A stretch of DNA of 64,000 nucleotides from Rhabditophanes sp. KR3021 (GCA_963281155.1 CAUJLY010000006.1:496001-560000), one strand, 5' to 3'. Counted from the first letter of the stretch, positions 10,193-22,197 are shown. A program made the numbers and translations. Notes: generated from the letters alone by a model not told the origin.

Positions 10193-10311
10193 TCTTACGC
10201 TCATATCATGTTGAAAGCACCTCATCCCGTTCGATCTGAGAAGTGAATCAACTTCGAGCTACCTTAGTACTTGGATCGGAGACGTCCTGGGAATCCGTAG
10301 TGGTGTAAGCT
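10193..10311 (+). rRNA. 5S ribosomal RNA gene
   Basis: 119 nt closely matching the nematode 5S sequence pattern: CATCCCGTTCGATCTG in the loop B/helix III region, AGTACTTGGATCGGAGAC (box C/loop E region) and CTGGGAATCC. The ends TCTTACGC and GTGTAAGCT pair to form helix I, apart from the first base. A T-run (TTTTT from 10311) serves as the RNA polymerase III terminator. It is a single copy here, not an array, next to an SL RNA gene in the same orientation. A divergent orphan copy is possible. Confidence 0.93.
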
Positions 10312-10319
10312 TTTTGCAT

Positions 10320-10920
10320 AATAAACATTACATTCTTTTACAACATCAATTTAGTTTACAATTAATTAGCTACATAATAAGTGCCAATTAAAAGATAATA
10401 TTTTATTGCTGTAAACTAATCTACAGCGTATTTATATAAAAGTTGATAATTAAAACAAAGGTAAATAAATGTCCATTATTCTAATTCTGTTACACAACTT
10501 TGGAGCGAGGTTGAAAGTATCTCTCATAAAACAGAATTTACAGTCTGAAAAGAGATTGCAAAGGTTTGATCAAGTTCATATTCAATTTTGTCGATAATTT
10601 AGTTATTGTGTGGCTAATTAATAACTGTAATTTAAGCAATTAACTATTCAAATAACTTTTACTGTGCACTATTTGCCTTAAATATTTTGAATAATTATCT
10701 TTGTCTTTTCTTTTATTTATTTGGATGTCGACAAAACATACCTGTGGATATCTATTCTTCTTATTGGAAATGTATTTACTGGTTGTTACTATTATCCCAT
10801 TGTTTTTAGTTAAAAACATCTTTAACTCTCTAATTTAGGTTGAAATGGAATAAAAGAGTGAAAAAGTGTTATTCGGTGATGAAAGTGGTTAGCTTCTATT
10901 TAATGCAATGAACCAAAAAT
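10320..10920. other. Intergenic, nothing recognised
   Basis: AT-rich sequence between the 5S gene and the tRNA-like sequence. No open frame of note and no second 5S or SL copy. Confidence 0.4.
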
Positions 10921-10994
10921 ACTCCCAGCCAGGGAATCAAACCCTGGTCTCGCATGTGACAGGTGCGGATACTCACCACAGGTAATGCCTCCAG
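10921..10994 (-). pseudogene. tRNA-Asp(GTC)-like sequence, probably a pseudogene
   Basis: On the minus strand: GTGGTGAGTATC (D-arm/A-box half), anticodon loop CTGTCAC with GTC, and T-arm CCAGG-GTTTGATTC-CCTGG (five pairs; the B box has T for the usual C). Together they give the cloverleaf of eukaryotic tRNA-Asp. The 5' acceptor strand CTGGAGG fails to pair at three positions with the 3' strand CTGGGAG, and the last anticodon-stem pair is C-A. This suggests a decayed tRNA or a tRNA-derived repeat head rather than a working gene. Confidence 0.6.
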
Positions 10995-11398
10995 TTTGAT
11001 CCAAAAATTAAAAAAAATTTACAAATTTAGTCACAATACAACAAAAACAACTTTAAACTAGCTTATCTTAAACATTTATTATTACATCAATAATAATCAA
11101 GGAAGGCATAATATTCAACAATACACCATTATTTAACTGTGTCTATTGCAGAAGAGGCAAATTATAAGATTGGACTATGCTACAAGTTTGACTTTAAATT
11201 GTATTTCATTAATTGACTAAATTTAATGAGATGTGGAAACCCCTATACAAAATGAAGAATATATTTTATTTGCTTCAATTAAAAATATAAAATGCTTGCA
11301 TTCCATTAAAGCAAGTATCGAGGTAGTAGATAATTATAAGATTGAATCATTGAAGTCCCCTGCTTAGCATGTACTCCAAATAATCGGCGGGGATGCCA
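10995..11398. other. Intergenic, nothing recognised
   Basis: AT-rich sequence upstream of the tRNA-like sequence and downstream of the transposon-like ORF. No feature seen. Confidence 0.4.
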
Positions 11399-12562
11399 TT
11401 ATTTTGAATGATGAGCACTTGCAGCACCAGTATGTCCCAAAGCAGAACAAATGAATTTATAATCACCATTTAAATGGAGGTTAACAAGATATTTGGTTCC
11501 ATTAATCATTAACGATTTAAAATCTTCTAATTCCTCAGCAATTGCTTTGAAGCAGGTAAACATGTTTTCGTAGTTGTCATCACCATAGTACATCGCTATC
11601 AATGACATATTGTTTAGAGAATTCCATCTATCAATTGTCTTAATCAAAATACCAAGTTTGGTTGTGGTACTTCCTTTGTCTCCAATGACGCAGATATCTA
11701 CACAATTTCTGGATAAATCAAGAGAATTTGAATTGTAGAGATTGACAATGCGTTGTTTCAGAAGCTCAGCAATATTTGACACAAAAGCTATTTGAATAGA
11801 TTCTTTTTTCGAATTTGTGAGAATGTCTGTTTTCACTATTCCATTTTCAATATTCTTCTTGTAAGCATTCATTTTCAAGGCAGAAGGGAAGATTTTGTAA
11901 CCGAGAGTTGCAAACGAATTTCTAAAACGATCATATTGTCTATATCCAATGTGGTGTTCAAGAACAAAAGAAGTTGCATCCTCAATTGACATTGCTGTGA
12001 AATCAGCTCCAAAAAGTCGTTTTGCAAGCTTTCCTGCAAACAAGGGATCCAAAGTATCTCCAACATTCAGTTTTTTGATATGTTCTTCAACTTGTTTTAT
12101 CCTGTAATCTTTCATCCTTGGAGTAATTTCATTAAACGAAAGTAAATCTTTGGATTTCCGTTCCTTAACATTCGGCTTACTTTTGCTATCAAGTCTTTTT
12201 GATTTTTTATCTTGATTATAAGCTGCTAACTTGAGTGTCTTGATTTACTTTTTCAGAATCTAAAAAACATAAGTTAAAGCATTTAAAATCAAAGTTATAA
12301 TTTACTCTAACTTCATCGACATATTCTTTTATCTTACACTCCACAATAACGGCACGATTTTCTAAAGATTTAATTGTCAACAGCGAATCAGTTTGTTTTT
12401 CTTCCATTAAAGATTTGATAGCAATAATGGTTTTCTAAAATAATTTATATTTAAGTTTTCAATATACTAACTTACATTAGAACTACACAAAGGATTCTGA
12501 AGTCTATTCAACTCCATTATTAGTTGTTTAGATGTGAATGCTTTCTCGGTTGTAGATTCCAT
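11399..12562 (-). pseudogene. Transposon-like protein of unknown class, N-terminal half, frameshifted
   Basis: Starts at 12562 (MESTTEKAFTSKQLIMELNR; exon to 12476, short intron, exon from 12434). It then reads through a charged, Lys-rich region, in which the frame changes near 12240, into 238 aa ending at 11399. The latter contains GADFTAMSIEDATSFVLEHH, ICVIGDKGSTTTKLGILIKT, MYYGDDNYENMF and the end NGDYKFICSALGHTGAASAH. The 'GDxKfl..LGhtGa.s' block followed by a stop resembles proteins encoded by repeated transposon-like genes in several invertebrates, where a Cys-rich segment and a C-terminal half normally follow. The matching C-terminal-type half lies at 18680-19330 on the other strand. 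Identity with a named superfamily is not established. Confidence 0.45.
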
Positions 12563-13307
12563 TAGAATATAGAAAATAATTAAGTATTTTTCACATAAAT
12601 GCGTGTAAATTATTTTTTTATCCAATTTTATGATTAAAAATGGCCAAAATCATGTTAAACAATAGTTGTAAAAAAATGTCTTTAAAGTTTATGTCGGATA
12701 CGCCCATAATCACCATCATGTCATATCTCTATATATCATTGTACCAACCATTGTCTCACGACGCCATTATATGTAACAGGTCTTTGTATCGGGTTAATAA
12801 ATCAGTTCTCTTATATCTTGTTCCACAGTTTACATACATGACCTATACTTTACGTGATCGCCCTGAAAAACTTCATTCCCAGATCGAGCTGGGAATAGTC
12901 TTAAACTCTTAGTTATGTCCAAATTAGTATTATAAGTCATTAAAATTACAATGAAGGTTTCATTTCTTTTTTTACTTTAAAAATTAGCACCGTGGTACAT
13001 ACGTGATAAAGCTGCCGACTTCCATTATACCAGGAAGCATGTCAAAGCAAATTATCGCCTTATTATTTGTACATAATTTTTGTGTTAGCTGTTCTTTCTT
13101 TTATAATATGTGCACATATCTTGGATTATCGATGGATGGCTATGTTCACCCAAGCCAAAATTATACGACCTTCATTTTCTGATGTATGCAAACTTAAAAT
13201 TGCTACGGTTTTAATTTGTCAAAAATCGAAGAATAAAAATAATAGCCTATCTACTCTAAAAATACAATAAATATCTTTTTTATTAAACTATCTGAACATT
13301 TTATCTA
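12563..13307. other. Intergenic, nothing recognised
   Basis: Contains plus-strand open frames at 12640-12912 and 13067-13270 that are AT-driven, lack splice or domain context and look spurious. Confidence 0.4.
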
Positions 13308-15030
13308 TTAATTTTTCTTTTTTTTAATTGAAACTTCTTTTTTACTACTACATTTCTGGTAAACTTTGAAAATAATAAATCCAATTGACCCAAAAATAAT
13401 TGCTAACACAGCCACAACAAATGCAATGACATCCAATAAAATATATTGATACAATGGCATGTCGTGGCCTTGCATATTGAGATTAGGCAACTTTCCGAAT
13501 TTAGCTGCAAATTCAATATGTTTAACATAGACATCAGTTTGATTTTGTGGACGATTTTTGATCATTTCGCTGATTCTTTTGGCACCACGACTAATTTCAC
13601 TATCCTCTTCAATTAATTTCTCAACTGCTTTGGTTAATTTGTTTGCATCACTAGCATCTTCTTTAAGGAAGACAATTCCGAATTTACTTTTTTCTACAAG
13701 AAGTCCATTTCTGTGTTGGTCTGCAAACAAAGAAATGACGAGTAGTTTTGTGCCGTAGATTGCAGATTCCGTGACTGAGTTTAATCCACCCTAAATTTTA
13801 AACTACTTATTTACAAATTTGCATTAACTTACATGGGTAATGAAGGCTGAAACCCTAGGATCATTCAAAATAGCAGTTTGATCCAACCATGACGATAAGA
13901 CTACATTATCTAAATCTTTAGCAGTTCCATCCTCTGGGTTTTCATATTTCCATATAAAAGTAACATGACTCATCTTTTTAAACGTAGCAAGAAAGGCATT
14001 TTTAATATCAGCAGGCATATCAACTGACTTTGCATTTGATCCAAAACTAACTAATACATTAATTTTGTTCTTATTCAAAATTGCATCCCATTTAGCTTCT
14101 AACTTTTTAGCTGGTAAGACGGAAAAACCTCCAATTTCAACTACTTTATGAAGCAATGGGTGAGCTATGCCAATGTAAGGATCTTCATTACTAAGATGAA
14201 AAGCTGATTCTCTGATTTCACGTTCAATATTAATAACATCTTTCCCAAATTTACTATCAAATATTTCTTGTTGTTGAACCAATGGTTTGTCGGTAAACCA
14301 TTTCATGACATAATGGCTTAATATATTTTTCATTCTACCGAAAAAGTCCATTTCTAAAGAATTAGACATCATTTCTGGTAATTGGGCGACGGGAAAAGTA
14401 AGTCCAAAATGCCTAAAAATTATTAAATAAGTAAATTTTGTCTTGTTAAAACTTACTTGTAGTGAGATGACATAAATCCACCACTAAAAATACTGACTGT
14501 TACTGGAACATTATACATTTTGAGAATTCCAAATGCACACATATCAAATCTAAAAAAATATAAGTTAAAAATTATTATTCATAAACTTACGGCTCAGTTA
14601 TTCCAATATCAAACTTCTCTTCCCTCATTAATCTAATATATTCATCATTACCAACAACATTTTTGCAACTAGCAACATTAATTTGTGTAAAAATTTCAGC
14701 TATCGACAAAAAAGACAAGGGATTTCCAGCTTCCTGAACCCATAAATTGCTATGTAAATGGGCAAATACTTTTGAAAGTTCATCGACAACTGGTGAAGCT
14801 GGAAATTTAACCACATGGGCTAATTTTGTGCCAGTTGATTTTATTTTAGGGTCTACAGGAATAGCCAAATAAGTTACATTATGGCCTGCTGCTACTAGAA
14901 TATCAGAACTACGACCCATGAAATTCACATGACTTCCACCCATTTGAGGACTAATAATAAGAATTTTTAAACATTCAATTGAGCTTCCAATAAGTAATAA
15001 AAAAAATAATATTTTATGTAGCGAAGTCAT
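13308..15030 (-). CDS. UDP-glucuronosyltransferase, complete, four exons
   Basis: Transfers a sugar from a UDP-sugar to small lipophilic acceptors. ER-lumenal type I membrane enzyme of detoxification. Exons (minus) are 14591-15030, 14457-14549, 13833-14412 and 13308-13790, giving 531 aa, all with GT..AG introns of about 40 nt. Seen are the signal peptide MTSLHKILFFLLLIGSS, acceptor-domain motifs NFMGRSSDIL and AGHNVTYL, NVLVSFGS, the donor-site signature WLDQTAIL....AFITHGGLNSVTES completed across the last intron, FADQHRNG, a C-terminal TM segment (DVIAFVVAVLAIIFGSIGF), and a Lys-rich cytosolic tail. An in-frame ATG at about 15069 overlaps a TATA-like tract, so 15030 is preferred as start. 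Intact paralogue of the relic at 4969-5407. Confidence 0.93.
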
Positions 15031-15636
15031 TTTAGATTTAATTTTATTATGCTTGTGGTATTCCATCATTATATATATACTTCTTATCAATTTGTACAAC
15101 CTGATATTTAAGTGATTATTTTCTGGATCAATTGATAAGAAACGAATAAGGTAAAATTCACACAATAAATCTTAATGTTAATATAATTTTCCATACAAAT
15201 TTTATAGACAGCTTCAAAATGTTACCAAAAAATATGTTGATGCAAGTTATTAGTCGTTTTTTGTGCTAATATGAAACAAGCATATAAATACAAAAAATAA
15301 AATTTGAGAATGTCGTGCGTGCATCCCAAAACAACATTGGAATGCAGCACAACAACAAGCGGGACACACGGAGGTGGGTCATATTGGAGATATTATTACA
15401 AGCTCTCTTGGCATTAAGAATAAAATACTACCTTAAATCGATCCATTGTATATCACCGCATTTACCAAGAAGTTAGAATTGGGCATAATAGAGAACAAAT
15501 ACATTTATAAGACTTAATGTGAAAAACAAAAAAATTCATTTTATGATCATAAAAAATTATAAATCAATGAGTTATTTTTAATATTAATTAACAGCAATTT
15601 TATTTAATAAGCTATATAATTGCAAAAATCAAATAT
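15031..15636. other. Intergenic with a small GC-richer patch
   Basis: Presumed UGT promoter (TATATATA near 15070), then an unassigned patch at about 15310-15440 with higher GC and an open frame on the plus strand (HNNKRDTRRWVILEILLQAL). It may be a fragment of a mobile element but is too short to name. Confidence 0.35.
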
Positions 15637-16771
15637 TTAAATCGTGTTAACTTTAGTAAGTTTAGTTATTTTAGAAACGTTTTTCTTTGAAACAAAACCA
15701 AGCAATATGTAAATATAAATAATTGGAATATAAATAAAATGAAGGACTGGAATCAAAATAGCATTCCGAGTAATATTTTCATGAAACCATATCATTTTGT
15801 CTTTATATGAAAATTGAGCAATGCAATAGAGGCAAAATGAAGGAAGTGCGGCAGCTAAAAAAGGTGTTAAAGTAAAAATGCAAAGTTGAGTAATTATTTT
15901 CTTTAATTTGATAGTTGTGTCTGTTCGAGCACCAATTTTTAATTTGATGAATGTTGAAATTAACTTAATGCTCATAAATATTATATAAACAGCTTCCAGT
16001 ACAAATGGTATACAGTTGAGAAAAAAGACTGCTGTTATTTTGATTTCACCTTGATTAATAAATAGAGTAATTGTCTCATTGTTTGGGAGTCTTGTCATGC
16101 CTTCGTCATAGAACTAAAAAAGATGTGTATTTATTTGATTAAATAAATATTACCTTTTCTAGTTCGTAAGTGTACATTTTTGGATCAGAATAAGCATTTG
16201 TAAAAATAGCTAATGATATGCATGGCAAAACAAATTGAATAAAAGTCAAAAGTTTTGTACTATTTGAAAAATAAAAAGGATCTTTCTTAAGAACAAAAAT
16301 ATTGTATGAAGTTAAAAAAATTAGAAAATAATGGTAGAACATACCATGTAACAATGGTATCAATAATTCGTTTAAAATATGACAATATATTCTACCACCA
16401 ACAACACAAACTCCATCAAAACTAACTCCATAAAGTGGAGCTAATAATTTAGCATTAAGAATAAATGCTACATTAATACAGTAAAGAATTTCAGTTATTC
16501 TAGAATATTTACAAACTTTCCAAAATGGTGTAGATGATAAAGTGGGTTTGGCTGAAATAAATATGAATAGACTAATGTTCAATACAATTGAAATACTTGC
16601 TTCAGATAATAAAATTATGTTATAAGCTTGAATCATTTCTTTAGTTAATTGAAAATTAGCCTTATGAAAAATATATAAAATAATGTCTTGTTTAATTAAA
16701 TCAGTTATTATGTAATTGTCTGGAATTGGTAATTTAAAAATATGTTTTGTATGTTTTCTAATATCATACAT
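15637..16771 (-). CDS. Serpentine 7TM GPCR (chemoreceptor-like), two exons
   Basis: Exons (minus) are 16154-16771 and 15637-16113, with a 40-nt intron joining ..YELEK to FYDEGM.., giving 364 aa. About seven hydrophobic segments are visible, for example ASISIVLNISLFIFISA (TM1), GMFYHYFLIFLTSYNIFVL (TM3), TKLLTFIQFVLPCISLAIF (TM4), ITAVFFLNCIPFVLEAVYIIF (TM5), IITQLCIFTLTPFLAAALPSF (TM6) and ILIPVLHFIYIPIIYIYILLG (TM7). The fold and size fit nematode chemoreceptor families expressed in sensory neurons. The exact family is not assigned. It lies back to back with no close paralogue in the window. Confidence 0.75.
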
Positions 16772-17184
16772 TGTTTTTTGAATAAAATATTAGATATTTT
16801 TATTTGATTTAAACGGTTATTTCATTATTCCGCTTGCGTGCATGGCCTACCATAAAATCAAACAAACTATACCATAAAATGTACATAAATACCATAAAAA
16901 CGTACATATATGCCATACCAGGGTACAAGTGAATTCTCAAAAATAGGTTATTTTAGCTACTTATTATTGTCAATTGTCACGTCTTAAGCTTTAATACAAT
17001 TGCTAACATATATTAAAACACTATATATGATTCTAAATGCTTTTAAAAGCTATTATTTTTAAAAGAAATGAGAATATTGTTTAAAATTTATCAATTTTTA
17101 AGTAAAAGATGAAAGCATTCAAATAAAAGTTGTAAATAATGGTAGATGATTAATAAAATAATAAATTTGAAACGGCACATTATC
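16772..17184. other. Intergenic with short direct repeats
   Basis: Contains repeated CCATAAAA / TACCATAAAA units near 16850-16930. No gene seen. Confidence 0.35.
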
Positions 17185-17932
17185 CTAATAGCGATTTTGG
17201 TGGATAACACCTCTGCGACCATTGTTACAAGTAATAAATAATCTCATAGCTTCTTTTGGAAGGCAAGATTTCTTTTGAACGTGTAAAACAAACAAAATAT
17301 ACTTACAGATAGATCTTTTTGGAGTGCCACATGTACAAGATAAATTCTTAAATTGTTGATTTATAAGAACCGTAACAACAACTTTTAAAAAGATCTTTAA
17401 CTTTTTTCCGAGTATCAAACCCATTATTTTTGAACAGATTCCATTGAGTGTCAAATACTTCATTAGTCATAGCTCTTCTATTAAAAAAATAGATGTGGAG
17501 AATGTCATTCTTGACAGCAAAGAAGTGAGGATTAGGTTTTGCAGTTTCTCGAAGAAAGCAAAAGGCATTTTTTTGAAGAACAAGTAATGCAGCAGATTTA
17601 ATTGGCGATTCAATTTGACTTGTTGTCTTCAAGTGAAGAAAATCTTTGAGTGAATTAACATAAGCCTTTAATGGCTCCCTTTGACGGTTATTCCTACTTT
17701 TCATAACACTATTCAAACTCTCTACCCCATTATTCGATTCATCAGAATTGCGGACAGCTCCTAGGTACCAAAATGCTCTTGACATGATGTAATTCGTATT
17801 AAAGTATTCAATGAATTCTTCGTTCACATATTCTTCGTTTTCAACACGCTCCCCCATCTTGCTTAATTGAATACCGGTGATTGAGTTTCTTAATTCTAGG
17901 AAGATCGAATTTAGAGGAATGTCTCTTGGCAT
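17185..17932 (-). pseudogene. MULE-type transposase relic with SWIM zinc finger
   Basis: The upper frame (17348-17932) contains FNTNYIMSRAFWYLGAVRNS and NNGVESLNSVMKSRNNRQRE, the block in which Mutator-like transposases end their catalytic region (TNN-type motif and R-P-L). A second frame (17185-17463) continues with NLSCTCGTPKRSICKYILFV and a His, matching a SWIM C-x-C-x(n)-C-x-H finger. The frame changes near 17350-17400. The N-terminal DDE half is missing. A truncated, inactive remnant. Confidence 0.6.
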
Positions 17933-18679
17933 TCTTTAGTACATAGTAATAACAAAACAATCTAATGCATCTAGGAAAAGTTTCCAAGAATCACCATTAT
18001 GCCTCTAGTGGAAATACACTTTTTGAGGAGTGACTTCAAAATCGTAAAAATGAATTTTTTTTAAATAGCCATAGCTTGATTGTCTATAGTCACGGTGCTA
18101 ATTTTTAGACTAAAAAATGGACATTTAGTTTTAAATAGTCTAAATATACTAATTTGACCATGAAAAATCGTTTGAAACTATTCCCATCTCAATTCAAACA
18201 ATGAACGGCTGAAAGAAAGCATATCGTAATTTTGTGATTTTTGGTCAACTTTAAAGTTATTTTTTTCAGACTTTTATTGATGTTTTTAAAAATTGAAATA
18301 TGTCATTATACGTTATTTTTAACGCACTTTCTGAAAAAATACCTCTATATGTCAATTTTTGTACAATTCTTAGAGTTATCTCTTGAGTTACATCAACTTT
18401 TGTAAATACTCATATTTACACCTTTTTTACATCAAATAAATGAGAAAATCAACTATAAAATCACATTTTTTGCAATAAATGTTTGTAATAAGTTTATAAA
18501 TATAGTACCATGGTTATAAAGAATTTATCTTATTATTTTGTTATATTTATTTGGGTGAAATACTCAGGAACAATATTTAAAAAAAATTTATTAAATCAAA
18601 TTATCGTGAGACATTAACTGTCCCATTGTTTTAATGATTTAACAAACTTTTTGTACTTAGTGGTTGTCATTTAGAGTCA
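17933..18679. other. Unassigned AT-rich DNA
   Basis: No coding frame. Possibly further MULE or other mobile-element debris, but nothing was recognised. Confidence 0.35.
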
Positions 18680-19330
18680 TTGGTTAATCAATATTTAGTA
18701 GATCTTGACAATAACGGAATCGACGGAAGCCTCATTTTTGATGACGACGATGTGTATTATGATCAACCAATTTTTAATATGGAAGATTTACTAATTGGTG
18801 ATTTTGATGATATGTTTTGGACAGAGATAATTTTGTTGATACTGACTATTCAATCAATGCGTCTGAAGTTACTGATACTTATGTGGAGCAATTCAATCAA
18901 AATTTGAAGAAAGTTGGAGCTAAAGCAGCTAAATATTGGCAAACTTTCTCAGGAAACAACGTCTCTATGGTGCTTGACAAACTTGACCAACTATTTCTGC
19001 ACCTGAATAGAACCGAAAAGATGAAAAGATTCAGATTAGTTTTTGAAGCTTTAAGAGACGTAAAAAAACTGGCTAAATCTAAAACTCTAAGTGAAGATGA
19101 GAAAAAGCGGCAATTCAAAGTATTAAAGCTTTCCGTGAAGCAATTACCTATCCTTTATTGAAATTAACCATGCAACCAAAAGCCCACTTTTTGATAAGCC
19201 ATATGCCAGAACAAATTGAGAAATATACATCTATGAATTTTTTCAGCGAGCAGTCAATTGAATCCATGTATGCTTCTATTAACAAGGACATGTTTAAAGT
19301 TACCTCATTAGTAAAGATTTACCATCTTTC
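18680..19330 (+). pseudogene. Transposon-like protein, C-terminal-type half, frameshifted
   Basis: Three consecutive frames read as one protein: an acidic stretch (LIFDDDDVYYDQPIFNMEDL), then from about 18817 DTDYSINASEVTDTYVEQFN..KYWQTFSGNNVSMVLDKLDQLF.., then from 19158 KAHFLISHMPEQIEKYTSMN and FFSEQSIESMYASINKDM. The 'GN.V...L..ID' helix followed by 'K-H-x-L..H.pe....F.sEQ.iEs.ha' is the C-terminal layout of the same kind of transposon-like protein whose N-terminal half is seen at 11399-12562. At least two frameshifts and no start context. A relic. Confidence 0.4.
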
Positions 19331-20461
19331 ATGCCTTTTGAAAGTCTTTTTTTATTTGTTTCCTGTTACCTTCGTTTTTCAAATGTCGCAAGGATAGTTG
19401 CAACTCGTCACTTACCCCACATTGTGCTTCCTATCAAATTATCACCATGTTTAACCAAATTAACCCTAATTATGTCTCTTTTTTGTTATTCATTTATGTC
19501 CTTAATCTTCTTAATATTATTCATCGCCTTTACCAATTTGCATTTTAGGTCAATTTACAGTTGTTTATCTGTTATTTTGCCTTCACCAAATTGTGGCCAC
19601 TTTTTGCATATTAAAGTTTAGTTTTAATAAAGTTTTTAGTAATTTGCTTGTGTTACGTCTATCTTCAAGTCTCTATTTGGCCGTCTTCAAAGTTGAGTCT
19701 TATATAAAGATCTTTTCTTATCCGTCTTATATGACAATACAGATTACATCATGTAATGCCTTTGTTTATTGTTATTACCAAAGTTCAAATTAATAACAAA
19801 ATAAATTTATTATAAAAGTTAGAATTTTACGGTTTGTGAAACTTAATTCTATTTCCTAGCTGTTTCTATTTTATTCATTACTTTAGTTATTAATTCTTTT
19901 AGTATGTATGATAGGGGTAATATTATGTGATAAGAAAATGTAACTTTTAATTATTAAGGAAAATATTAAAGTTTTTAAAGCATATTTACTTATATGTTGC
20001 TCATAAATAAAATAAATCTTTCAAATTAAAATCCAAAAAGAAAATTTTGAAATTTGTTTTTATTACAATTAGAAGTTATTATTATATTTACATACAATCA
20101 ACGTGTTAATTTAAATTTCCTCAATAATTATTGCAAAGTTTCCATCAGTTATTAAAAATATTAAAAATATTAAAAAACTATCTATAATTTGAATGCTAAA
20201 GTATAAGTTAATAAGATAAAATGAATATTTTGTCCATCAATTTAAATCTTAAAGATCAAATGTCTTTAATATAAAAAAACATAATCTGTTGCTTTTTATT
20301 TAAGTTTAATAAATTATCATACAAAAAACTGCAACTATTAACTACAGTGCTCAAAAAAGTTTACTACATGTCATGTTTTTGTCGTAACTTTTTTTCCTCT
20401 TTACCAAATCGCCTAATATTTTTAGCATAAGATTTGCCTAATCACAGTGTATATATATTTA
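19331..20461. other. Unassigned, T-rich
   Basis: Plus-strand ORFs at 19331-19793 are Leu/Phe/Ser-rich because of T-rich sequence and have no recognisable motif. They may be the non-coding tail of the preceding relic. The remainder is plain AT-rich DNA. Confidence 0.35.
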
Positions 20462-21260
20462 AATTTATAGAACGTGACACGGGTATTTATTGACTTATAC
20501 TAAAACAATACAAAAAAGGGGTCAAACAAAGTATACGACACTTTGGAAAAAATGATAAACATGGACTCGTAAGCAAAAATTAATACTTAGTGCTACGTCC
20601 ATTATTAGCAATGACATCAAATATTCTATCAGGCATAGATTCCACCAACTTTTTGATAGTCGCTTTAGGAATATTCTTCCAACACTTGATGACTTCCTTC
20701 TTCAACTCCTCAACACTTGAAAAAGTCCTGTTACCGGCATAAACTGATCGAGTAAGGATACCCCAAAGATTCTCAATAGGATTTAAGTCCGGAGAGTATG
20801 GTGGCCATTTCATAACTTGCACTTTTTGGTCGTCAAGCCACTTTATTGTAGAAAATGCTCTGTGACACGGTGCATTATCTTGCATAAAAATGGACCTCCT
20901 TCGTTCGGGTTTGGCCAAAAGTGGTAAAACATGATCCTTCAACAGCTGCTGATATTTTATACCATCCATATTTACTGGAACAGCAGCCAAAGCAGGCTTA
21001 AAATTCTTAGAGAAACAACCCCACAACATTAAACTTCCACCTCCCATTTGTCGTTTTGGTTTTACGAGCTTCTCCTTTCGTAAATCATGCCAATAGTAAG
21101 CATAATCATCTGGACCGTCGAGGTTAAACTTCTTTTCATCAGACCATATAACATCGCCCCATTGAGTGGTCCAGGACATGTGTTTTCGGCCAAACTCAAT
21201 TCTCTCATTTTGAGACTTTTTTTTCAAAACTGGTTTAGCCTGCATTTTCGTGTGTCTGAG
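20462..21260 (-). mobile_element. Tc1-like element (second family), copy 1, truncated
   Basis: Starts AATTTATAGAACGTGACACGG after TA (20460-20461) and is nearly identical to the element at 40780-42214 as far as about 21258, where the match stops inside the transposase. Only one TIR is left, and the N-terminal DNA-binding part of the gene and the other TIR are absent. It carries no internal insertion, unlike the other copy. Confidence 0.85.
20580..21260 (-). pseudogene. Tc1-like transposase (DD34E), 5'-truncated
   Basis: The uninterrupted catalytic half covers WTTQWGDVIWSDEKKFNLDG (first Asp), GGGSLMLWGCFSKN, SIFMQDNAPCHRAF (second Asp), YSPDLNPIENLWG (Glu) and the C-terminus NNGRSTKY. DD34E spacing. 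The N-terminal helix-turn-helix domains are missing because the element breaks off near 21260. The open frame continues into unrelated flank with a fortuitous Met. Not mobile on its own. Confidence 0.85.
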
Positions 21261-22197
21261 GTTTGATATATTTTTTGTTATCAAAGTAAGCACTTCAATT
21301 TAACTTTTTAAATTCATCAATGTATACAAAAATTAAGGTTCAGTGTTTATAAAAATTAAATTTTTAAGCTTGTTGCTCTTTTCATTCAAAACTTAGAAAA
21401 AGTATTGTCTTATATTGTATGTTGTACATATGTTGGATTTCAACGTGAGTGTCAACTAATATATTGGACATTTTTTAGAGTTATAGGAATTCTTAAAATA
21501 ATCTAGAAACATTAAACAATCAAATAAAAAAACATTTTAGATGTAACAAAATCTTTAAAATATTTTTTGACTTTTTTGTGACGAACTGAGTAAAAAGACC
21601 TAACCTCAATTTTTTTAAAAGAAAAGAATTATACAGACATATTTAGCATAATAAGACCATATACTAGAGTGATTAGGAACTTGTAAAACATATTAAAATA
21701 TTTTTTTAAATTAATTAGTTACTTAGTTAAAAAATGGGTGTCAAATATCAACCTTCTTATATTCGATTGTTAGAATAGCTATTAATAAGGTCTGAACATC
21801 TATTAAAATTATAAGACACCTATCTATACCATCAGGGATCCTCTAAATATCATTTGACTTTTTTGACTTTATTTGACTTTTTTTGTGACGAAGCAGGTGG
21901 TCCTCAAATATATGTAGACATCTACTAAGCATCATATTTTATCTGTTTAACTAAATAACATATAAAAACATATTTTGAGTTGACATACCAGGAAAAATAA
22001 ACCCAACAAACTGTGAATCATAACGTATTTTCAGTGTACCTGATTAAAACTCTTGTTTATTTCACAGGATATGAGATGCATATTATTTCCGCAAATTGTT
22101 TTTTTTAATAAATAATACTTCTTTTTATATCTTAGTTTTCGAGTTCATTAGTTTGAATAAAATAATATTTTTATTATTTCATTAAATAAATTTAATA
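21261..22197. other. Intergenic with a short direct repeat
   Basis: A T-rich motif TTTTTTGACTTTTTTGTGACG occurs near 21566-21590 in full and, slightly changed, near 21866-21893. No gene is seen. The last part is the likely promoter region of the GPCR. Confidence 0.35.

Noticed and set aside
12640..12912. Plus-strand frame, 90 aa
   Set aside because: No domain, no promoter and no splice partner. Looks like chance in moderately GC-rich DNA.
13067..13270. Plus-strand frame, 67 aa with one hydrophobic stretch
   Set aside because: Isolated, no start context and AT-driven tail. Insufficient support.
19331..19793. Overlapping plus-strand frames rich in Leu, Phe, Ser
   Set aside because: T-rich DNA gives hydrophobic open frames by default. 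No motif seen.
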